DNA from: Heyndrickxia sp050281185
GTDB taxonomy: Bacteria > Bacillota > Bacilli > Bacillales > Bacillaceae_C
NCBI RefSeq assembly: GCF_050281185.1
Contig: NZ_JBNNWS010000001.1
Coordinates: 248,001-312,000, forward strand
Reading direction: 5' to 3'
DNA length: 64,000 nucleotides
Below, in pieces: positions 52,886 to 61,834 of this stretch (positions are counted from its first letter, which is position 1; each line of letters opens with the position of its first letter). The position numbers and the translations under genes were made by a program. The notes beneath the pieces are model-generated. The model was not told where the DNA came from. It made no database searches and was given only the letters and a program-made list of their open reading frames with translations.

Positions 52886-53881
52886 TTAGTTATATTGGAC
52901 AGAAAAGGTTTGTGGTGAAAGTTGGAGGCTTTTTGATTCTATTGTTATGGTAATTTCTTTTTCTGTACTTTTTTGGTTGACTGATAGATTTAGAAGGCCG
53001 TTTCCTTGGGCCTTTTTGCTAATTCCTAAATCTTCAGTTCTAATGCATAATTGCGCATATAATTCGGCTTCTGTAAAAGTACGGCCGAAGTTTTTTTCTT
53101 CTATGTTTTTGATTAAGGCCGCTGCTCCACTTACATGCGGGGTTGCCATGGATGTACCACTGAGCTTGGCATACTTTCCGCCAAGGTATGTGGAAATAAT
53201 CCCCACACCAGGAGCTACTAAGTCTATTTCGTCGTTCGTATTTGAAAAATCAGCCAGATTCTTTTGTAAATCAACAGCGCCAACGGCTACCACTTCTGAA
53301 TAACCTGCTGGATAACTAATTTCATCCGTATCATCTCGTCCATCACCGTTGTTTCCGGCAGCGCAAACAACTAATATATTATTTTGAACCGCTTTTTGAA
53401 TAACTTGATGTTCTTCTTTATCTTCAGGTCCGCCAAGTGACATGGAGATGACAGAAACTTTTTCATCATTTGGTCCTCTCCAGTTAATTGCATATTCGAT
53501 CGCTTCATTGATCCACTTAACATCTCCCTGCCCATCTCCTCTTAACGCTTTTAATGCTAAAACGCGTGCACGTGGAGCTACTCCAATGGCACCCGCATTA
53601 TTCGCTGCCGCTAAAATTGTTCCACTAACATGTGTACCATGACCATGATCATCTTGAAAGTCCCCTGTGTTCGTAAAATCTTTACCGTCAATAATTTGAT
53701 CTTTTAAATCGGGATGAGTTTTGTCAATGCCTGTATCAATAACGGCAATGATAATACCTTCACCATAATTTGCCTCTTCCCATACCTCTGGGGCATGGAT
53801 TAGCTGAATACCCTCTGGAATGTTTTCTTCGACCGCATCTACTACTTCTAAAAATTTAAAAGGAATCAACATCTTTTCCAT
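52886..53881 (-). CDS. isp: Intracellular subtilisin-like serine protease
   Basis: A 331-residue subtilase with no signal peptide. The catalytic triad is D49 (VIDTGID), H81 (HGHGTHVSG) and S244 (SGTSMATPH), and the oxyanion asparagine is in AAGNNGDG. The N-terminus carries LIPF near residue 5, the inhibitory LIPY/F motif of intracellular subtilisins, which is removed on activation. The C-terminus has an extra tail of about 40 residues (TEKEITITIESKSLQLS) not typical of the family core. I start at ATG 53881 after AAAGGGG; the longer frame adds 16 residues without support. Confidence 0.9.
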   Translation of the reverse strand: MEKMLIPFKFLEVVDAVEENIPEGIQLIHAPEVWEEANYGEGIIIAVIDTGIDKTHPDLKDQIIDGKDFTNTGDFQDDHGHGTHVSGTILAAANNAGAIGVAPRARVLALKALRGDGQGDVKWINEAIEYAINWRGPNDEKVSVISMSLGGPEDKEEHQVIQKAVQNNILVVCAAGNNGDGRDDTDEISYPAGYSEVVAVGAVDLQKNLADFSNTNDEIDLVAPGVGIISTYLGGKYAKLSGTSMATPHVSGAAALIKNIEEKNFGRTFTEAELYAQLCIRTEDLGISKKAQGNGLLNLSVNQKSTEKEITITIESKSLQLSPQTFSVQYN

Positions 53882-54066
53882 CGTAACTTCCCCTTTCATA
53901 GATAGATAAATTACTAACATCCCTATCATCTATTTTAGCAGAATCACAATGAATTTAACTGAATTTTCGTAAAAATGGTAAAATTGTACGAGGCATTTCC
54001 TTCAAAACTCCTAAAGCACAAGCAAGTTTCCCAAACATCTAAATGATGAAAATTCCTATTACAATC

Positions 54067-54093
54067 GGGACACAGGACCAGACCCCGCGTCCC
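54067..54093. repeat. GGGAC...GTCCC palindromic repeat after dacC
   Basis: GGGACACAGGACC and the following GACCCCGCGTCCC make an imperfect hairpin, GC-rich against its AT-rich surroundings. It is 14 bp past the dacC stop codon and may serve as its 3' end. Similar GGGAC/GTCCC elements are, to my knowledge, dispersed in other Bacillus genomes. Confidence 0.5.
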
Positions 54094-54107
54094 ACCACCA
54101 ACTCGGA

Positions 54108-55607
54108 TTATTTCTTTGTATCGTAGTTTGCAATCAATGTAGCAATTCGATCTTGAATTCCTGTTACACTAGAAACGACATAATTATTGATTAAAATAGA
54201 AAAAATAATAGGTTCTCCGCTTTTAGTTTTCACATATCCAGATAAGGTACTAACTGCGGTAAGTGAACCAGTTTTTGCAATTACATTTCCTTTCACAGGG
54301 GGCTCTTTCATACGATTTCTTAGTGTTCCTCCGACAAAACGATCACTTTCTCCTGCAACTGGTAAAGAAGCGAGATATGCCGGATACCAGCTTTTTTGCT
54401 GAATAGCAAACAAAAGTTTCGTAATCTCATTGGCAGGTATCATCGATACATGAGACATTCCGGATCCGTCCCTAAGCATTAACGTTCCTGTGTTTACACC
54501 GAGCTTTGATACGGTTTTACGGATAACATCTAATCCTTTCTCCCAGCTTCCTTCACCATGAACAACTTTCCCCATTTCCTTAGTTAGCATTTCAGCATGG
54601 CCGTTGTTACTTAACTTCATGAAAGGAATAAATATTTCTTTTAATGGCATTGATTTTTTATCTGTTAAAACCACACTGTAATTGGGTGTTTTTCCTTCTT
54701 GAACTACACTTTGACCAATGAATCGAATCCCTTTTTCCTCTAAAGAATGTTTAAAGACATCTAATACATATCCTGCAGGCTCCCAAACGGACATCCACTC
54801 CCTTGCAGCGCTTGCACCTACTGGAATCGTTCCTTCCACAACAATAGTATTTGTACCATGCTTTCTTTGAATCGTTATATCTTTCTTTCCGTCCTTTGCA
54901 ACCGTTACTGCTTTATTAATAATTTTCACGTAATTGGTTTCCGGTGTCAGTTTCCATTCTGCTGGCTTGCCATCTTTAGATGCAGGATTCACATCAACAA
55001 TTACCGTTCCAGTATCGTAGTCCGTATTAGGCGATAGTGTTAATGCTGAAACTTGCGCACCATAATATTCTGTCTCATCTGTCCAATTCAGATCTTGGGA
55101 TAGACGAACATCATCATACCATGTATCATCGCCAATAAGATCGCCATGAATTTGTTTAATACCTTTCTCCTTTAATTCATCTGCAAATTGATCGAGGTCC
55201 TCTTTTAAAAGTGTCGGATCCCCTTTTCCTTTTAAATAAAGATTACCTTGAAGAACTTTGCCTTTGACTTGCCCATCTGTTAATAATTCTGTAGTAAATT
55301 GATAATTTTCTCCGAGGGTTTCCAATGCAGCAGCAGCAGTCAATAGTTTCATGTTCGATGCAGGTCTAAGGCGCATATCCCCAAAGTGTTCATATAATAT
55401 TTCTCCACTTGTGGCAGATCGAAGACTTACCCCTGCTACTGCCCCATCTAGTTGTTTGTCATTCATAATTTTGTTGATTTGATTCCCTAGCTCGCCATAT
55501 TCCTCTGATGCATTTACATAGGACGGTTCCTTATTTACATAAGGAAGAATCGCTATCGCCATGATGACAAGAGCAATAAACCATAATTTCACATGATTTT
55601 TCCGCAT
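54108..55607 (-). CDS. dacC: D-alanyl-D-alanine carboxypeptidase/endopeptidase (PBP4 type, S13)
   Basis: A 499-residue exported penicillin-binding protein. A signal peptide or anchor (about 6-24) is followed by the S13 domain with SNMK (S84, K87), SNNGHAEML as the SxN motif and AKTGSLTAVSTLSG as KTG. The large insert between S84 and SxN is normal for class C low-mass PBPs such as DacC. It trims or opens peptide cross-links in the wall and in B. subtilis is made in stationary phase. The start is ATG 55607, 7 nt after GGGGG. A MITE-like element ends 28 bp upstream of the start, so it may carry part of the promoter. Confidence 0.9.
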   Translation of the reverse strand: MRKNHVKLWFIALVIMAIAILPYVNKEPSYVNASEEYGELGNQINKIMNDKQLDGAVAGVSLRSATSGEILYEHFGDMRLRPASNMKLLTAAAALETLGENYQFTTELLTDGQVKGKVLQGNLYLKGKGDPTLLKEDLDQFADELKEKGIKQIHGDLIGDDTWYDDVRLSQDLNWTDETEYYGAQVSALTLSPNTDYDTGTVIVDVNPASKDGKPAEWKLTPETNYVKIINKAVTVAKDGKKDITIQRKHGTNTIVVEGTIPVGASAAREWMSVWEPAGYVLDVFKHSLEEKGIRFIGQSVVQEGKTPNYSVVLTDKKSMPLKEIFIPFMKLSNNGHAEMLTKEMGKVVHGEGSWEKGLDVIRKTVSKLGVNTGTLMLRDGSGMSHVSMIPANEITKLLFAIQQKSWYPAYLASLPVAGESDRFVGGTLRNRMKEPPVKGNVIAKTGSLTAVSTLSGYVKTKSGEPIIFSILINNYVVSSVTGIQDRIATLIANYDTKK

Positions 55608-55634
55608 TCCATTTCCCCCTTCCACCTTTGTTGA

Positions 55635-55794
55635 AGACTGTTTCCGCATAGATTGTTGCTATTTTGTATAGTGGCTCACAACCTAATCTAGCTTGGATTC
55701 GGGTATCTTTTTGTGAAAAATTCACTAAGATCTCTAGAAATATGCAATATAAAAGATTTTCGATTCCGAAGCAACAAAGTTTACGGAAAGAGCC
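55635..55794. mobile_element. MITE-like element B
   Basis: A 160-bp noncoding segment with imperfect inverted ends: GACTGTTTCCGCATAGATTG then TTGC at the left, and, read on the minus strand, GGCTCTTTCCGTAAACTTTG then TTGC at the right. These match the right and left ends of element A (14313-14509) respectively, so the two are inserted in opposite orientation. Interiors differ. Some 200 bp to the right, up to the GerD-subunit-like gene, hold nothing recognisable. Confidence 0.58.
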
Positions 55795-55994
55795 TTGTTA
55801 AAAAAATGATAGCACAAGAGGGCAGAATATTATTACTATTTCGACTATTTTACAATAAAATAGTTCTTTCGTTTGTCTTTTATATTAGTATAAAAGGTCT
55901 TTGTACCCATTAGATTATTAGATGTCTGGACCTTTTTCATCATACAATAAATGCTCATTTTATTTGACTGAAGCTTTCAAATCTAATAGATGGA

Positions 55995-56219
55995 TTATGT
56001 TTTACTTTTCCGATTCCGAATGTAAGTACCTATAGAATCGATAAAAAAAAGTAGAATAAAAAAGATTGAGATAAAGAGTTCAACTGGATCCATTACTTTA
56101 AAAGGATTAATCCCATTTATAATTGCCTTCGGAAGTGTTAACCCCATTAACATATCGATTCCGATTGATAAAATCATTAATGCCCCCATAACCCCAATAC
56201 TTATACCTAGTAATTTCAC
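55995..56219 (-). CDS. Small two-helix membrane protein, likely germinant-receptor D subunit
   Basis: A 74-residue protein with two hydrophobic helices (about 4-25 and 48-65) joined by a polar loop containing INPFKVMDPVELF, and a basic C-terminus. It is divergent from the gerA-type operon with 237 bp between. Small two-helix D subunits (YfkS, KerD) are encoded with some GerA-type receptors and tune their function, and this protein has that size and topology. The start is GTG 56219 with GGAGG 10 nt upstream. It would be made in the forespore if the call is right. Confidence 0.6.
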   Translation of the reverse strand: MKLLGISIGVMGALMILSIGIDMLMGLTLPKAIINGINPFKVMDPVELFISIFFILLFFIDSIGTYIRNRKSKT

Positions 56220-56456
56220 CGCTCAAGTCCCTCCTATACTGTCTTTTAATTTTATTTTCAAAAATCTAGAAAGATTACTTATAAATCCGTTGTAGAAGGT
56301 TTGAAAAACCATCTCATGCATTTTTTTACGAATGTTAAGACCCGTTCGTTTTTTCTTATATTGTCCTTTTTCTCTTAAAGTATCTCATTCGTGCATAATT
56401 TTTCTTCCTATTGAGAAACATTTGATATATACAATGATGGAAAAAGAGGAATCAAT

Positions 56457-58085
56457 ATGCCTTTTTGGTGGAATTTGTATGGAAAGAAAAAGAAGAAACT
56501 AAATGTTAAAAAAGGAAAAGATCAAAGCGGAGAAGTAGATTCTACAGCAAATGAAGAATTCGAAAACAATTTAGTTCAAAATGTAAATAAAATAATAGAA
56601 ATAACCGGAAACAGCTCAGATATTGTTATTCGGAAAATGATGATTGCAAAAAAAGTAAAGATAGCAGTTATTTATACAGACGGACTTGTCGATGGAGTAT
56701 CAATTAATGACTTTTTACTAGAAGGTATAATTCAAAATAATGATGATGATTTAGGACATCCAATTTCTGCTGCCCATGCACTTCACAGCATCCAAGAAAA
56801 AATGATTGCCATTGGCGAGATAAAATCCATTTTTAAATGGGATGATTTATTTTTATCTCTATTATCTGGTGAAACGATTATACTTATCGACGGTGCATAT
56901 GAAGCCTTAAGTGTAAGTACTGTTGGCGGAGAAAAAAGACAAATTTCAGAGCCTGGGACAGAAACGACTATTCGTGGTTCAAGGGAAGGTTTTACAGAAA
57001 CCCTTCGAACCAATACTTCACTCATTAGAAGAAGGATAAAAAACCCAAATCTTTGGCTTGAATCAATGAAGCTTGGCACGGTTACGCAAACAGATGTTGC
57101 GATTATGTATATTAATGGAATTGCTAATGACAACATTATTAAAGAAGTAAAAACCCGATTAAATCGGATTGATATCGACAGTATCTTAGAAACAGGATAT
57201 ATTGAACAACTTATTGAGGATCAGACATTTACAACGTTTCCTACCCTCAATCATACAGAAAGACCCGATGTTGTTGCAGCTAATCTTTTGGAAGGCAGAA
57301 TCGCCGTATTTGTAGATGGGACCCCTTTTGTACTTACCGCACCAGCACTTTTTGTGGAGTTTTTTCAGGCAGCGGATGATTATTATTCCCGTTTTGACAT
57401 TACCTCAGGAATTCGTCTGTTAAGAGCTTTAGCATTTATTATTTCCCTTATCGCTCCATCAGTCTATATAGCAGCTACTACTTTTCATCAAGAGATGATA
57501 CCAACACTGCTCGTCATCTCTATCGCTGCTCAAAGGGAATCGGTTCCTTTTCCCGCCTTTGTAGAAGCAATCGTCATGGAAGTGATATTTGAAATTTTGC
57601 GTGAGGCTGGTGTAAGACTGCCAAAAGCAATCGGACAAACGGTCTCCATAGTTGGAGCACTTGTTATTGGTCAAGCTGCTGTTCAAGCAGGGATCGTTTC
57701 TCCAGCAATGGTTATTATTGTTTCTATTACAGCGATCGCAAATTTTTCAATCCCTTCCTTTGCAATGGCAATTTCAGCTCGCTTAATTCGCTTTATTTTC
57801 ATGGTACTTGCGGCTACTTTCGGCCTTTATGGACTAATTTTAGGGTTAATAGTGATGACAATTCATTTATGTAGTTTACGTTCTTTTGGTATTCCATATA
57901 TGTCTCCACTGGCACCACTCATTCCCACCAATGTAGGTGATTCCGTGATTCGTATGCCAAAATGGGTGAACAGAGAAAGACCAAGATTAATTAACCAGAA
58001 AAACATTGTACGTTCAGGAAATAATCAAAAGCCGCACCCACCTAGCCAAAACCAACCCAATAATAAAAAGGATGAACCTGAATGA
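56457..58085 (+). CDS. Spore germination receptor A subunit (GerA family)
   Basis: A 542-residue protein. A charged N-terminus is followed by a cytosolic GerA domain (about 45-290; FLLEGIIQNN, GTETTIRGSREGFTE, YINGIANDNIIKEV) and a C-terminal membrane domain of about five helices, then a Pro/Asn-rich tail. A subunits of GerA-type receptors sit in the spore inner membrane and form the channel that responds to nutrient germinants. GAGG lies 7 nt from the ATG. First gene of an A-C-B-B operon; it overlaps the C gene by 4 bp. Expression in the forespore under sigma-G is expected, but I could not locate a convincing promoter. Confidence 0.93.
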   Translation: MPFWWNLYGKKKKKLNVKKGKDQSGEVDSTANEEFENNLVQNVNKIIEITGNSSDIVIRKMMIAKKVKIAVIYTDGLVDGVSINDFLLEGIIQNNDDDLGHPISAAHALHSIQEKMIAIGEIKSIFKWDDLFLSLLSGETIILIDGAYEALSVSTVGGEKRQISEPGTETTIRGSREGFTETLRTNTSLIRRRIKNPNLWLESMKLGTVTQTDVAIMYINGIANDNIIKEVKTRLNRIDIDSILETGYIEQLIEDQTFTTFPTLNHTERPDVVAANLLEGRIAVFVDGTPFVLTAPALFVEFFQAADDYYSRFDITSGIRLLRALAFIISLIAPSVYIAATTFHQEMIPTLLVISIAAQRESVPFPAFVEAIVMEVIFEILREAGVRLPKAIGQTVSIVGALVIGQAAVQAGIVSPAMVIIVSITAIANFSIPSFAMAISARLIRFIFMVLAATFGLYGLILGLIVMTIHLCSLRSFGIPYMSPLAPLIPTNVGDSVIRMPKWVNRERPRLINQKNIVRSGNNQKPHPPSQNQPNNKKDEPE

Positions 58086-59308
58086 AGAAAAAATTGGTAA
58101 CCTTATGGTTATTAATAATTGTCAGTCTCACACTGCTTACCGGATGTTGGGATAAAAATGAATTAACCGATATTTCTTTAGTAAATGCAATGGGCGTTGA
58201 CAAAACAGAGGATGGAAAATTTTTAATTACACTTCAAATCATTAACCCTGGAAATGTAGCCGGAAGCCAAGCAGGCGGTGGCGGTGGTGGTGGCGGTGGT
58301 ATTCCCGTTACAGTCTACAGTTCATCGGGAGAAAATATGGTTGACGCAGCAAGACGTAGTTCAAAAGAAATATCACGTAAAGTGTATTATGCCCATGCCA
58401 ATCTTATTGTAATTGGAGAGGATTTCGCTAGGGAGGGAATTTATAAAATTTTTGATTCTTTTGAAAGAGATCCACAATTTCGGACTACCGCGGTTGTTGT
58501 TATTGCGGAAAATGCCAGAGCAGAGGATATGCTAAAAATGATTACTCCTATTGACAAAATTCCAGCAAATAAAATTACAAAAGCTTTAAAATTTACCGAA
58601 CAAGCTTTAGGAGAAAATTTGAAAGTAAATATAGACCAAGTGGTTAGCGATTTTGTTAGTTCTGGGAAAATGCCTGTCATTAGTGGATTTAAGATGGAGG
58701 GCAATTTCGAGAAAGGAAAAGGACAAGAAAATACACAGACGACTGAAGCTGCAATGCGTTTACAAGCTGGTGGGCTTGCAATCTTCAAAGATGGAAAACT
58801 AAAGAACTGGATTTATGGTAAAACTGCACGTGGTGTTACCTTTATTTTAAATAAGATAAAACAAACAACAATAGATATTAACTGGAAAGGAAATAAAAAT
58901 GCAATTTCCTTAGAAGTTACTCGAGGAAAAACTTCTGTGCGAACAAAAATGGAAAATGATAAGCCCGTAATTATTATTCATACGGAGACAGAAGGTGATA
59001 TTGGAGAAACAGAGGTACCAGTTGATTTAAAAGATCCAAAAACCATTCATTTACTTGAAGTTGCTGCCACGAAGGAAATAAAAAAAGAAATAGAAAGTAC
59101 AGTTAAAAAAATCCAAAAAGAAAAATCTGATGTTTTTGGGTTTGGGGATATCATCCATCGAAGTAATCCAAAAGCTTGGAAGAAACTTGAGAGAAATTGG
59201 AATGATGTAGGGTTCCCCGCACTTGAAGTAAGAGTAAAGGTAGATACATATATACGTCGAACAGGATTGCGTAATAAATCATATATGTCAGAAATAGGCA
59301 CTAAATAA
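58082..59308 (+). CDS. Spore germination receptor C subunit, lipoprotein (Ger(x)C family)
   Basis: A 408-residue lipoprotein with a signal peptide ending in the lipobox LLTGC (Cys22) and the family start CWDKNELTDISLVNAMGVD. Three domains typical of GerBC/GerKC follow. Its unusual feature is an uninterrupted glycine run (about residues 62-70) in the first domain loop. C subunits lie on the outer face of the spore inner membrane and are needed for germinant response. It overlaps the A gene by 4 bp and precedes the two B genes. Confidence 0.93.
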   Translation: MKKKLVTLWLLIIVSLTLLTGCWDKNELTDISLVNAMGVDKTEDGKFLITLQIINPGNVAGSQAGGGGGGGGGIPVTVYSSSGENMVDAARRSSKEISRKVYYAHANLIVIGEDFAREGIYKIFDSFERDPQFRTTAVVVIAENARAEDMLKMITPIDKIPANKITKALKFTEQALGENLKVNIDQVVSDFVSSGKMPVISGFKMEGNFEKGKGQENTQTTEAAMRLQAGGLAIFKDGKLKNWIYGKTARGVTFILNKIKQTTIDINWKGNKNAISLEVTRGKTSVRTKMENDKPVIIIHTETEGDIGETEVPVDLKDPKTIHLLEVAATKEIKKEIESTVKKIQKEKSDVFGFGDIIHRSNPKAWKKLERNWNDVGFPALEVRVKVDTYIRRTGLRNKSYMSEIGTK

Positions 59309-59324
59309 CAGAAGGTGGTTAAAG

Positions 59325-60434
59325 GTGGAAAAGGCAAAAATAACAGCCTACCAATTATTTGTATTAATATTTTTATTTGAACAAGGAAGTGCACTTGTAG
59401 TTTCTTTAGGAACTGATGCAAAACAAGATACATGGCTCTCAATTTTCATCGCCATGATTGGAGGTCTATTCTTATATCTTATCTACTATCGTCTCTATCT
59501 ATTTTATCCCGATCTCCCACTAACAAGCTATGTTCAAAAAATAATTGGTCCGTTTTTTGGGAAGCTATTAGGTTGTATTTACTTACTATATTTTTTTTAT
59601 ATTGGAGCAAGAATACTACGGGATTTCGGTGAATTATTATTAACCTTTGCCTATCCAAATACACCTATATTTATTATTATGGCAATGATGACATTGACGA
59701 TCATGTATGCTGTTCATAAAGGGTTTGAAGTATTGGCAAGAACAGGAGAAATATATTTCATACTTATTTACTTTCTTGCAATATCGGGAGCTATTCTCCT
59801 TGTTTCTTCTGGACTAATAAATTTAAACCAATTAAAGCCAGTACTAGAAGAAGGTTTTGGCACTGTAATAAACGTGGCATTTAAGCAATCATTATATATT
59901 CCATTCGGTGAAGTAATTGTTTTTTCGATGATTCTTCCTTATTTAAGCAATGTCTCTAAGGCGAAACTTCCCGGCTTATTGGCATTAGCATTATGTGGAA
60001 TAAACCTTGCCATTACAGACGCCATCAATGTAGCGGTTCTCGGAGAGGATCTTGTGAAACGTTCAGCTTTTCCATTACTAAGTACGATTCAGAAAATTCA
60101 AGTAGCAAATTTTTTAGAACGCCTGGATGTTTTCTTTATGCTCTTTTCTATTATCGGTGGATTTTTCAAGATTGGAATATTTTTCTACGCTGGCGTGACA
60201 GGTACCGCTGATTTATTCAAACTGAAAAATTACAAAAAGCTTATTTATCCCCTTGGATTAGTTTTTCTTTTCTTATCGATGTCTATAGCCAGCAATTTTT
60301 CTGAACAGTTAAAAGAAGGATTAATCGTTATACCTCTTTATATACATCTTCCTCTGCAAATCATCATCCCGCTATTATTACTGATGATTGCATATGTTAA
60401 AAATCGAAAGAAGACTATCGAAAAAAATTGCTAG
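59325..60434 (+). CDS. Spore germination receptor B subunit, copy 1
   Basis: A 369-residue membrane protein with ten helices, of the APC-superfamily GerAB/spore permease family: ITAYQLFVLIFLFEQGSA in helix 1 and LTSYVQKIIGPFFGKLLG. B subunits bind the nutrient germinant (L-alanine in GerAB). The start is GTG with GGTGG-rich sequence upstream. It is followed at 56 bp by a close paralog, giving the receptor a choice of two B subunits. Confidence 0.93.
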   Translation: MEKAKITAYQLFVLIFLFEQGSALVVSLGTDAKQDTWLSIFIAMIGGLFLYLIYYRLYLFYPDLPLTSYVQKIIGPFFGKLLGCIYLLYFFYIGARILRDFGELLLTFAYPNTPIFIIMAMMTLTIMYAVHKGFEVLARTGEIYFILIYFLAISGAILLVSSGLINLNQLKPVLEEGFGTVINVAFKQSLYIPFGEVIVFSMILPYLSNVSKAKLPGLLALALCGINLAITDAINVAVLGEDLVKRSAFPLLSTIQKIQVANFLERLDVFFMLFSIIGGFFKIGIFFYAGVTGTADLFKLKNYKKLIYPLGLVFLFLSMSIASNFSEQLKEGLIVIPLYIHLPLQIIIPLLLLMIAYVKNRKKTIEKNC

Positions 60435-60489
60435 CATGTGCAAAAAAATATTTCAGAAATAAAATTGAAATATCAGAAGGTGACCTACG

Positions 60490-61611
60490 GTGGAAAAGGG
60501 TAAAATAAATGCCTACCAATTATTTGTCTTAGTTTTTCTATTTGAACATGGAAGTTCACTTGTTATTGCTTTAGGCACAGAGGCTAAGCAAGATGCATGG
60601 GTTTCTATTCTTTTTGGGATGTTTAGTGGACTATTTTTATATGCTATATACTATCGTCTTTTCCGATTTTATCCTGAAATCCCATTAACATCTTATGTGC
60701 AGAAAATAATTGGTCCGTTTTTAGGAAAGATAATCGCTTTTATTTATTTATTATACTTTTTTTATATAGGAGCATTAGTTTTACGAGATTTTGGTGAATT
60801 ATTATTAACATTTGCGTATCCGAATACACCGATGTTTATTATTAATTCGATGATGATTTTAGCGATTATGTATGCCATTCACAAAGGAATTGAGGTTCTG
60901 GCAAGAACAGGTGAAATATTTTTTATCCTTCTTTATTTTCTTGCATTTTCGGGATTTATTCTCATTGTTGCATCTGGTCTTATAGATCTGAGCAAATTAA
61001 AGCCAGTATTGGAAGAAGGATTGGGTCACATTCTTCATGCCACTATTACGGAAACAATCTACTTTCCATTTGGTGAAACGATTGTTTTTACGATGATTCT
61101 TCCCTATTTAAATATTCCATCTAAAGCAAAATTTGCTGTTATATCGGCAATGGTATTGAGTGGGATAAACCTAACAATTACATCAGCAGTTAATATAGCT
61201 GTTCTTGGAGTAGATCTTGTGTCTCGTTCAGCTTTTCCGCTACTAAGTACAATTCAAAAAATTGAAGTGGCTAATTTTTTGGAGCGCCTGGATGTCTTCT
61301 TTATGTTCGCCACAATCATTGGCTGCTTTTTTAAAATCGCCATATTTTTCTATGCCGCAGTCATAGGAACTAGTGATTTATTCAAATTGAAAAATCATCT
61401 AAAACTTGTATATCCACTCGGTTTAGTTATTCTGTTTTTCTCCATCTCTATAGCCAGTAATATTGCAGAGCATATAAAAAAGGGTACATCCTTTATACCC
61501 ATTTATATTCATATTCCTATGCAAGTTGTCATTCCCCTATTTTTATTAATGATTGTTTTTATTAGGAATCGAAAAAATAAAGCAGAAAAAAATAATAACA
61601 CGTCAGGATAG
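60490..61611 (+). CDS. Spore germination receptor B subunit, copy 2
   Basis: A 373-residue paralog of copy 1, highly similar along its length (identical LTSYVQKIIGPF, RDFGELLLTFAYPNTP and FLERLDVFFM). Its helix 1 reads FEHGSSLVIAL rather than FEQGSALVVSL, and the helix 5-6 region differs more, where ligand contacts are expected. A tandem duplication with different germinant preference is the simplest reading. The start is GTG behind AGAAGGTGA. It is the last gene of the operon; the 220 bp that follow show no clear terminator. Confidence 0.93.
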   Translation: MEKGKINAYQLFVLVFLFEHGSSLVIALGTEAKQDAWVSILFGMFSGLFLYAIYYRLFRFYPEIPLTSYVQKIIGPFLGKIIAFIYLLYFFYIGALVLRDFGELLLTFAYPNTPMFIINSMMILAIMYAIHKGIEVLARTGEIFFILLYFLAFSGFILIVASGLIDLSKLKPVLEEGLGHILHATITETIYFPFGETIVFTMILPYLNIPSKAKFAVISAMVLSGINLTITSAVNIAVLGVDLVSRSAFPLLSTIQKIEVANFLERLDVFFMFATIIGCFFKIAIFFYAAVIGTSDLFKLKNHLKLVYPLGLVILFFSISIASNIAEHIKKGTSFIPIYIHIPMQVVIPLFLLMIVFIRNRKNKAEKNNNTSG

Positions 61612-61834
61612 CGAGTAACAAGCAAATAAGTGATTTCCTGAAGTCTCCGATTAATATGCTTATTGGAAAAGAAACGGTGATCGTTGTTAAAGTAGAAATG
61701 TAATGGCCACACCGACTGCGCTCGTTTACTCAATGACAATTTGTATTAAGAGTGACTCTTTTTAATTTTAATGGAGACTAATCTTCTATACAGATAAATT
61801 CAATCATTTAAAGTTTCTTTAACAGTTCCTTACT

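Noticed and set aside
55713..55913. Plus-strand frame of 66 codons overlapping MITE-like element B
   Set aside because: It crosses the element boundary and shows no ribosome site or domain.
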